A stretch of DNA of 27,602 bases from JAAFIP01 sp043721235 (GTDB lineage: Bacteria > Pseudomonadota > Gammaproteobacteria > Burkholderiales > Burkholderiaceae_C), in contig JAYSRE010000149.1 of the NCBI GenBank assembly GCA_043721235.1, positions 1 to 27,602 of the forward strand. Direction: 5' to 3'. The position numbers and the translations under genes are program-made. The notes under the pieces were generated by a model, which was not told the origin of the DNA, did no database searches, and saw only the letters and a list, made by a program, of their open reading frames with translations. Each line of letters begins with the position of its first letter. Position 1 is the first letter of the stretch. This document shows, piece after piece, positions 23,583 through 27,602 of this stretch.

Positions 23583-24830
23583 ATGTTGTCCTACACTGCG
23601 TCCCGCCCACTCACCATGGGCGTAGAGCTTGAGCTGCAGCTGCTCAATGCACGCGATTTTGCGTTGTCGCGCGATGCCCCCGACCTGATTAACCTGTTGC
23701 ACCGCAAAGCCGCGCTGCAAAAACGCATCACCCCCGAAATTACAGAGAGCATGATCGAGCTCAACACCAGCATCCATAGCAGCTACGACACGCTGTTGGA
23801 GGAGCTGCGCCAGCTGCGGGATGCGATTTGTGAGGCCGGTGACAAGCTTAATATTGACATCTCGGGTGGCGGCGCGCACCCCGTAAGCGTGTGGAAAGAC
23901 CGGCGCATTTACCCCACCGAGCGGTTTTTGCACACCTCGCATTTGTACGGCTACTTGGCCAAACAGTTCACCGTGTTTGGCCAGCATGTGCACATTGGCT
24001 GCCCCACAGGCGATGCTGCCATACAGCTTACCCATATGCTGGCACCGTACATTCCGTACTTTATTGCGCTGTCGGCGGCCAGCCCGTATGCAGCGGGTGA
24101 AGAGACCTCGTTTGAAACCTCGCGCCTGCATGCGGTGGCCGTGTTTCCGCTCTCGGGCCACATGCCGCGCATGCACAACTGGGCCGAATTTAACCGCTAT
24201 TTTGACGAAATGCTCAGCTACGGTATTGTCAAAAGCATGAAAGATTTTTACTGGGACATTCGCCCCAAGCCTGAGTTTGGCACTGTAGAAGTACGTATTT
24301 TTGATACACCGCTTAACGTAGAAATGGCCGCCGCATTGGCCGCCCTGGTGCAAGCCTTGGCCGCGCAGCTGATGGCCACCAAGCCCGGCTCTGCCGCCTA
24401 CGCCCAAGTGGGCGACCTGGCCACCTACCGCGTCTATGGCTATAACCGCTTTCAGGCCTGCCGCTTTGGTTACGAGGCCATGCTGGTAGACCCGCGCAGC
24501 AAGCAGTCGTATCACTTGGGCCAAGCTCTGGAGCGCCTGCTGGAAGACCTGATGCCCACCGCCGCCCAGCTAGGCAGCGTGCGCGCCCTCATTTACCTGC
24601 AAGAGCTGGTCGCAGCCCGCCAAAACGGGGCCAGCTGGATGCGCGCCATGCACGCCCAAAGCGGCGACCTGAGCGACGTGATGCGCATGCAAGCCGCGCT
24701 GTTTCGCAGCAGCGGGCAGGGCGGCGCACGCAAAACCCAAGGCGCAGCACAGGCCGTGCGCACTGAGCCCGTGCTGGCCGTTCACCCTGCTGGCAGCGTA
24801 GTGCCTATGGTGCAGCAGCGGGCGGCATGA
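23583..24830 (+). CDS. YbdK-type carboxylate-amine ligase (GCS2 family)
   Basis: This is a 415-residue ATP-dependent ligase of the glutamate-cysteine ligase family 2. From ATG 23583 it starts MLSYTASRPLTMGVELELQLLN, the GVE-E-L metal-binding strand. Further family segments are EITESMIELNTSI, ISGGGAHP, VFGQHVHIGCP, SRLHAVAVFPLSGHMP and FGTVEVRIFDTPLN. E. coli YbdK has weak gamma-glutamylcysteine synthetase activity; the physiological substrate is uncertain. The 20 upstream in-frame residues overlap the antiporter stop and are not family-like. The last about 45 residues (GQGGARKTQGAAQ...) are a low-complexity tail. Pairing with an antiporter is suggestive, since some Kef antiporters respond to glutathione, but a link is not shown. 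Confidence 0.9.
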   Translation: MLSYTASRPLTMGVELELQLLNARDFALSRDAPDLINLLHRKAALQKRITPEITESMIELNTSIHSSYDTLLEELRQLRDAICEAGDKLNIDISGGGAHPVSVWKDRRIYPTERFLHTSHLYGYLAKQFTVFGQHVHIGCPTGDAAIQLTHMLAPYIPYFIALSAASPYAAGEETSFETSRLHAVAVFPLSGHMPRMHNWAEFNRYFDEMLSYGIVKSMKDFYWDIRPKPEFGTVEVRIFDTPLNVEMAAALAALVQALAAQLMATKPGSAAYAQVGDLATYRVYGYNRFQACRFGYEAMLVDPRSKQSYHLGQALERLLEDLMPTAAQLGSVRALIYLQELVAARQNGASWMRAMHAQSGDLSDVMRMQAALFRSSGQGGARKTQGAAQAVRTEPVLAVHPAGSVVPMVQQRAA

Positions 24831-24880
24831 ATGCGCGCATGCCACCCGGCCACCTGGGCTGAAAAAGGCTGTAAGAGGGC

Positions 24881-24907
24881 CGTAAAAAAAGCGACCGAAG
24901 TCGCTTT
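24881..24907 (-). terminator. Rho-independent terminator of the glt operon
   Basis: AAAGCGAC-CGAA-GTCGCTTT (24888-24907) is a perfect 8-bp stem with a four-base loop (TTCG in minus-strand sense). Read on the minus strand it is followed by a run of seven T, so it ends the gltL transcript. It may also stop the convergent YbdK transcript on the plus strand, with a shorter T run. Confidence 0.85.
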
Positions 24908-24927
24908 GTGCCGCAAATATAGATCTG

Positions 24928-25665
24928 TCAATGCGCCAAAATCTTTGACAGAAAGTCTTTAGTGCGCGGCTGGCGGTTCTCAGGGTGGTTAAAGAACTCG
25001 TCTTTGTTGCAGTCTTCCAGAATATGACCGCCTACGTCGATAAAAATCACGCGGCTGGCAACTTTGCGGGCAAAGGCCATTTCGTGGGTTACTACCATCA
25101 TGGTCATGCCTTCGTTGGCCAGCTTGACCATCACGTCCAATACTTCGCCCACCATCTCAGGGTCTAGCGCGGAGGTGGGTTCGTCAAACAGCATCACGAT
25201 GGGGTCCATGCTGAGCGCACGGGCAATGGCCACACGCTGCTGCTGGCCGCCCGAGAGCTGGCCGGGAAACTTGTCTTTGTGCGCCATCAGGCCTACGCGC
25301 TCCAGCATTTTCAAGCCGCGTACATTGGCCTCGTCTTGGCTGCGACCCAGCACTTTCATCTGCGCAATGGTCAGGTTCTCGGTGACTGACAGGTGCGGGA
25401 ACAGCTCAAAATGCTGGAACACCATGCCCACTTTAGAGCGCAGTTTGGGCAGGTCGGTTTTGGGGTCATGGATGCCGATGCCGTCCACCCAAATCTCGCC
25501 TTGCTGCACGGGCTCCAGTGCGTTGATGGTTTTAATCAAAGTGGACTTGCCTGAGCCTGACGGGCCACACACCACCACCACTTCGCCTTTTTTAATGTTG
25601 GTGCTGCAGTTATTCAACACTTGGACTTTACCGTACCACTTGGACACGTTTTTCATTTCAATCAT
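24928..25665 (-). CDS. gltL: Glutamate/aspartate-type amino acid ABC transporter, ATP-binding protein
   Basis: This is a 245-residue cytoplasmic ATPase of a polar amino acid importer. It has Walker A GPSGSGKST (near 34-42), the Q-loop in VFQHFELFPHLSV, the signature LSGGQQQRVAIARAL, Walker B VMLFDEPTSALDPEM and the switch histidine VVTHEMAFA, all typical of GlnQ/GltL. GGAG about eight bases upstream of ATG 25665 is a clear ribosome-binding site. It is the last gene of the operon, 26 bp after the permease gene, followed by the terminator at 24881-24907. Substrate assignment to glutamate/aspartate follows the four-gene layout and GltI-like binding protein. Confidence 0.93.
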   Translation of the reverse strand: MIEMKNVSKWYGKVQVLNNCSTNIKKGEVVVVCGPSGSGKSTLIKTINALEPVQQGEIWVDGIGIHDPKTDLPKLRSKVGMVFQHFELFPHLSVTENLTIAQMKVLGRSQDEANVRGLKMLERVGLMAHKDKFPGQLSGGQQQRVAIARALSMDPIVMLFDEPTSALDPEMVGEVLDVMVKLANEGMTMMVVTHEMAFARKVASRVIFIDVGGHILEDCNKDEFFNHPENRQPRTKDFLSKILAH

Positions 25666-25691
25666 TTGTAATCTCCAATTTTTAAAGCGTA

Positions 25692-26360
25692 CTAGCGGAT
25701 GATGGCAATCTTAGCTTGCAGTTTTTTCACCGCAAACGACAGCGCAATGCACAAGATGAAATACATGACCGCAGCAATGATGTACATCTCTTCTTTGCGA
25801 CCGTAAATAGCGCCTGCTGTGGTAAAGCCCTTGAGCAAATCATAGGCTCCAATGGCGTACACCAAGGACGTGTCTTGGAACAAGATGATGGTTTGCGTCA
25901 GCAGCACGGGCAGCATGTTGCGAAAGGCTTGCGGCAGCACCACCAGCTTCATGTTTTGCCCATAGGTCATGCCCAGTGCTTGGCCTGCGTGCACCTGGCC
26001 GCGTGGGATGGACTGGATACCGGCACGCATGATCTCGCTAAAGTAAGCGGCTTCAAACGCAATGAAGGTGACCACCGCAGACAACTCAGCACCAATCGGC
26101 CTGCCAATCAGCAGCGGCACCAGCAAGAAGAACCATAAAATCACCATCACCAGCGGAATGCTGCGCAGGCCGTTGACGTAAATGACAGCGGGCACTTCCA
26201 GCCATTTTTTGCCAGACAAACGCATCAGCGCCAACACGGTGCCCAGGGCGATGCCGCCCAGCGTGGCAATAGCGGTAAGTTCTAAACTAAAGATAAAGCC
26301 CTTGGCGATAAATTTACTAAAGATGTCCCAGGTGAGGAAGGAGAAGTCTAAATTAAACAT
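25692..26360 (-). CDS. gltK: Glutamate/aspartate-type ABC transporter permease (GltK)
   Basis: This is a 222-residue HisM/GlnP-type permease with about five membrane helices. The N-terminus FIFSLELTAIATLGGIALGTVLALMR is the family motif, followed by VNGLRSIPLVMVILWFFLLVP, FEAAYFSEIMRAGIQSIPRGQVHAGQALGMTY (the EAA loop that contacts the ATPase) and NMLPVLLTQTIILFQDTSLVYAIG. Its gene starts two bases after the stop of the preceding permease gene, implying translational coupling. The two permeases form the heterodimeric channel. Confidence 0.92.
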   Translation of the reverse strand: MFNLDFSFLTWDIFSKFIAKGFIFSLELTAIATLGGIALGTVLALMRLSGKKWLEVPAVIYVNGLRSIPLVMVILWFFLLVPLLIGRPIGAELSAVVTFIAFEAAYFSEIMRAGIQSIPRGQVHAGQALGMTYGQNMKLVVLPQAFRNMLPVLLTQTIILFQDTSLVYAIGAYDLLKGFTTAGAIYGRKEEMYIIAAVMYFILCIALSFAVKKLQAKIAIIR

Positions 26361-26362
26361 GG

Positions 26363-27085
26363 TCAGTGCCCTCCACCTGTGCCGCCAGCTACGATAAAGC
26401 CAGGGACTTGGGAGCGCTTTTCTACATAGGCCATGACACGGTTCACCGCAAAGGCCGACAGCGCGTACAGCACCGTCACGGCCAAATAGGCCTCGGTGGG
26501 CTTGGAGGTTTCTTCACCCACCTGCAGGGCAAACATGGTGAGCTCAGCAATCGACACAGCAAATGCAACCGACGAGTTTTTTAGCAAGTTCATTGACTCG
26601 CTGGTCAGCGGCGGCAAAATAATCCGAAAGGCCATCGGCAGCAGCACATAGCGGTAGGTTTGCCAGGTGTTAAAACCCACTGCCATGGCGGCGTAGCGCT
26701 GGCCGCGCGGCAGCGCCTGAATGCCTGCACGTACCTGCTCGGCAATGCGTGCAGACGTAAAGAAGCCCAAGGCAAAAACCACCAGCAAGAAGCTGGGCAC
26801 GGTTTTCATAAAAGGGAACATTTTGGGCACCACAAAGTACCACAAGAAAATTTGCACCAACAAAGGGACGTTGCGAAACAGTTCCACCCACGCGTTGGCA
26901 AAGCGGGTCAGCCACGGGCTGCTGGGCAGGGTGCGCAGCGTGCCGATGACAGCGCCCAGCACCATGGCCACCACCCACGAGCAGCCAGCGACCGCCAGCG
27001 TCCAGCCCCATGCGTCAAACAGCCATTGAAGGTAGGTGCGCCCACCCCCGTCGTCATTTAATAAAATACTGAAATCTAATGCCAT
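26363..27085 (-). CDS. gltJ: Glutamate/aspartate-type ABC transporter permease (GltJ)
   Basis: This is a 240-residue permease, the partner of GltK. It has YLQWLFDAWGWTLAVAGCSWVVAMVLGAVIGTLRTLP at the N-terminus, AWVELFRNVPLLVQIFLWYFVVP, ARIAEQVRAGIQALPRGQRYAAMAVGFNTWQ (EAA loop) and ILPPLTSESMNLLKNSSVAFAVSIAELTM. A longer N-terminal segment before helix 1 and a charged C-terminus separate GltJ from GltK types. It is preceded by a 163-bp gap with an attenuator-like hairpin after the binding-protein gene. Confidence 0.92.
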   Translation of the reverse strand: MALDFSILLNDDGGGRTYLQWLFDAWGWTLAVAGCSWVVAMVLGAVIGTLRTLPSSPWLTRFANAWVELFRNVPLLVQIFLWYFVVPKMFPFMKTVPSFLLVVFALGFFTSARIAEQVRAGIQALPRGQRYAAMAVGFNTWQTYRYVLLPMAFRIILPPLTSESMNLLKNSSVAFAVSIAELTMFALQVGEETSKPTEAYLAVTVLYALSAFAVNRVMAYVEKRSQVPGFIVAGGTGGGH

Positions 27086-27163
27086 GGGTGTCTCGACCTC
27101 GCTTGTTATTAATCTGTGATGGCACCTTGCGCCATTTACACAAAGTGATGTTTACCTTAAAGC

Positions 27164-27198
27164 AAAAACCCCGCCAGAGCAAGCGCGCGGCGGGGTTT
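27164..27198 (-). terminator. Attenuator-like hairpin between the binding-protein gene and gltJ
   Basis: AAACCCCGCC (27166-27175) and GGCGGGGTTT (27189-27198) form a 10-bp stem with a 13-nt loop. In minus-strand sense a run of five T closes the stem. This strong hairpin 51-83 bp downstream of the gltI stop should end most transcripts and let some run into gltJKL, so the binding protein is made in excess. Confidence 0.75.
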
Positions 27199-27248
27199 GC
27201 GGCTTTAAAAAAGCGATTGCTTGCCGGGACTAACCCTTAAGTGCAAGC

Positions 27249-27602
27249 TTATTTCTTGGCCACATAGTCTTCGACAGGCTTGTCGTTAGGGGTAGCCCAG
27301 GCGGCTTTGGTGGCCTCGCTGGCTGCTAGGCCCACTTTCACGTTCTTTGGGGGGATGGCTTGTGTAAACCACTTGTCGTAGGTTTTGGCCATATCGCCTG
27401 ACTTGATCATGGCTTTGACAGTGTCGTCGGCCAGCTTCTTCATGGCGGGGTCGTCTTTGCGGATCATGATGGCGATGGGTTCTACGCTTAAAACTTCACC
27501 TACGATTTTAAAGTCAGCAGGGGTCTTGGCGTTGGCAATGTTGCCCGCCAAAATCTGACCGTCCATCACAAACGCATCAGCGCGGCCCGACTCAAGCAGC
27601 AA
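27249..27602 (-). CDS. gltI: Glutamate/aspartate periplasmic-binding protein, C-terminal part (cut by window edge)
   Basis: At least 117 C-terminal residues of a family 3 solute-binding protein lie in the window; the gene continues past 27602. LLESGRADAFVMDGQILAGNIANAK is the GltI-type segment in the second lobe (relatives: MLESGRAxAFxMDD), followed by FKIVGEVLSVEPIAIMIRKDDPAMKKLADDTV and MAKTYDKWFTQAIPPKN, the C-terminal lobe closing region. The protein should be periplasmic and capture glutamate/aspartate for the GltJKL complex. The start and signal peptide are not in view. Confidence 0.9.
   Translation of the reverse strand: MLLESGRADAFVMDGQILAGNIANAKTPADFKIVGEVLSVEPIAIMIRKDDPAMKKLADDTVKAMIKSGDMAKTYDKWFTQAIPPKNVKVGLAASEATKAAWATPNDKPVEDYVAKK

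Overview
The window looks like a chromosomal segment of a betaproteobacterium of the order Burkholderiales, most likely Comamonadaceae (Rhodoferax/Polaromonas-like). I infer this from the ptsN-hprK pair, the GC-rich codon use of the housekeeping genes, the DUF2917 gene divergent from a LysR regulator, and the gltIJKL operon. No database was consulted.

Layout. 1-79 is the truncated end of a tRNA-Tyr gene (minus). 84-640 holds insertion-sequence debris, with an IS630-type transposase N-terminus and possible IS21-type end repeats. 830-2392 carries ptsN and hprK (plus). 2393-3514 is a small foreign patch: a VOC-fold gene whose 3' end overlaps an integron attC-like site, a tiny possible lipoprotein ORF next to that site, and an IS5-family transposase fragment. 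3515-6384 carries an AEC transporter, a glutathione S-transferase and an NDUFA9-like NAD-binding protein.

6464-14014 (minus) is the accessory centrepiece, a double-glycine peptide (bacteriocin/microcin-type) export locus. In transcription order it encodes a HlyD-type adaptor, a 112-aa GG-leader precursor, membrane protein B, a TraB/GumN-like protein, an AAA/ABC-type ATPase, a CPBP-like membrane protein, membrane protein A (a paralogue of B) and a C39-peptidase ABC exporter. The cargo between adaptor and exporter is visibly AT-rich compared with the flanks. The adaptor gene is out of frame at a run of 13 G, and 12 G would restore one 476-codon frame, so the locus looks phase-variable.

14186-21642 returns to core-type genes: a lytic transglycosylase, divergent 5-formyltetrahydrofolate cyclo-ligase plus a zincin-like exported protein, a LysR regulator divergent from a DUF2917 gene with a perfect 25-bp palindrome between them, a TfoX-like gene overlapping the DUF2917 gene tail to tail, queC and an acyltransferase. 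21935-24830 holds a cation:proton antiporter and a YbdK-type carboxylate-amine ligase. 24881-27602 (minus) is a gltIJKL-type glutamate/aspartate ABC uptake operon with a terminal terminator and an attenuator-like hairpin after the binding-protein gene.

A short (about 60 bp) palindromic interspersed element occurs five times and shares the 17-nt core CTATYKCCCAAGGAAAT. Two copies lie in frame inside conserved genes and appear as extra peptide segments. One supplies the stop codons of two convergent genes, one abuts a start codon and one is intergenic. This resembles the behaviour of Rickettsia palindromic elements. With the phase-variable peptide-export locus, it is the most interesting content of the window.
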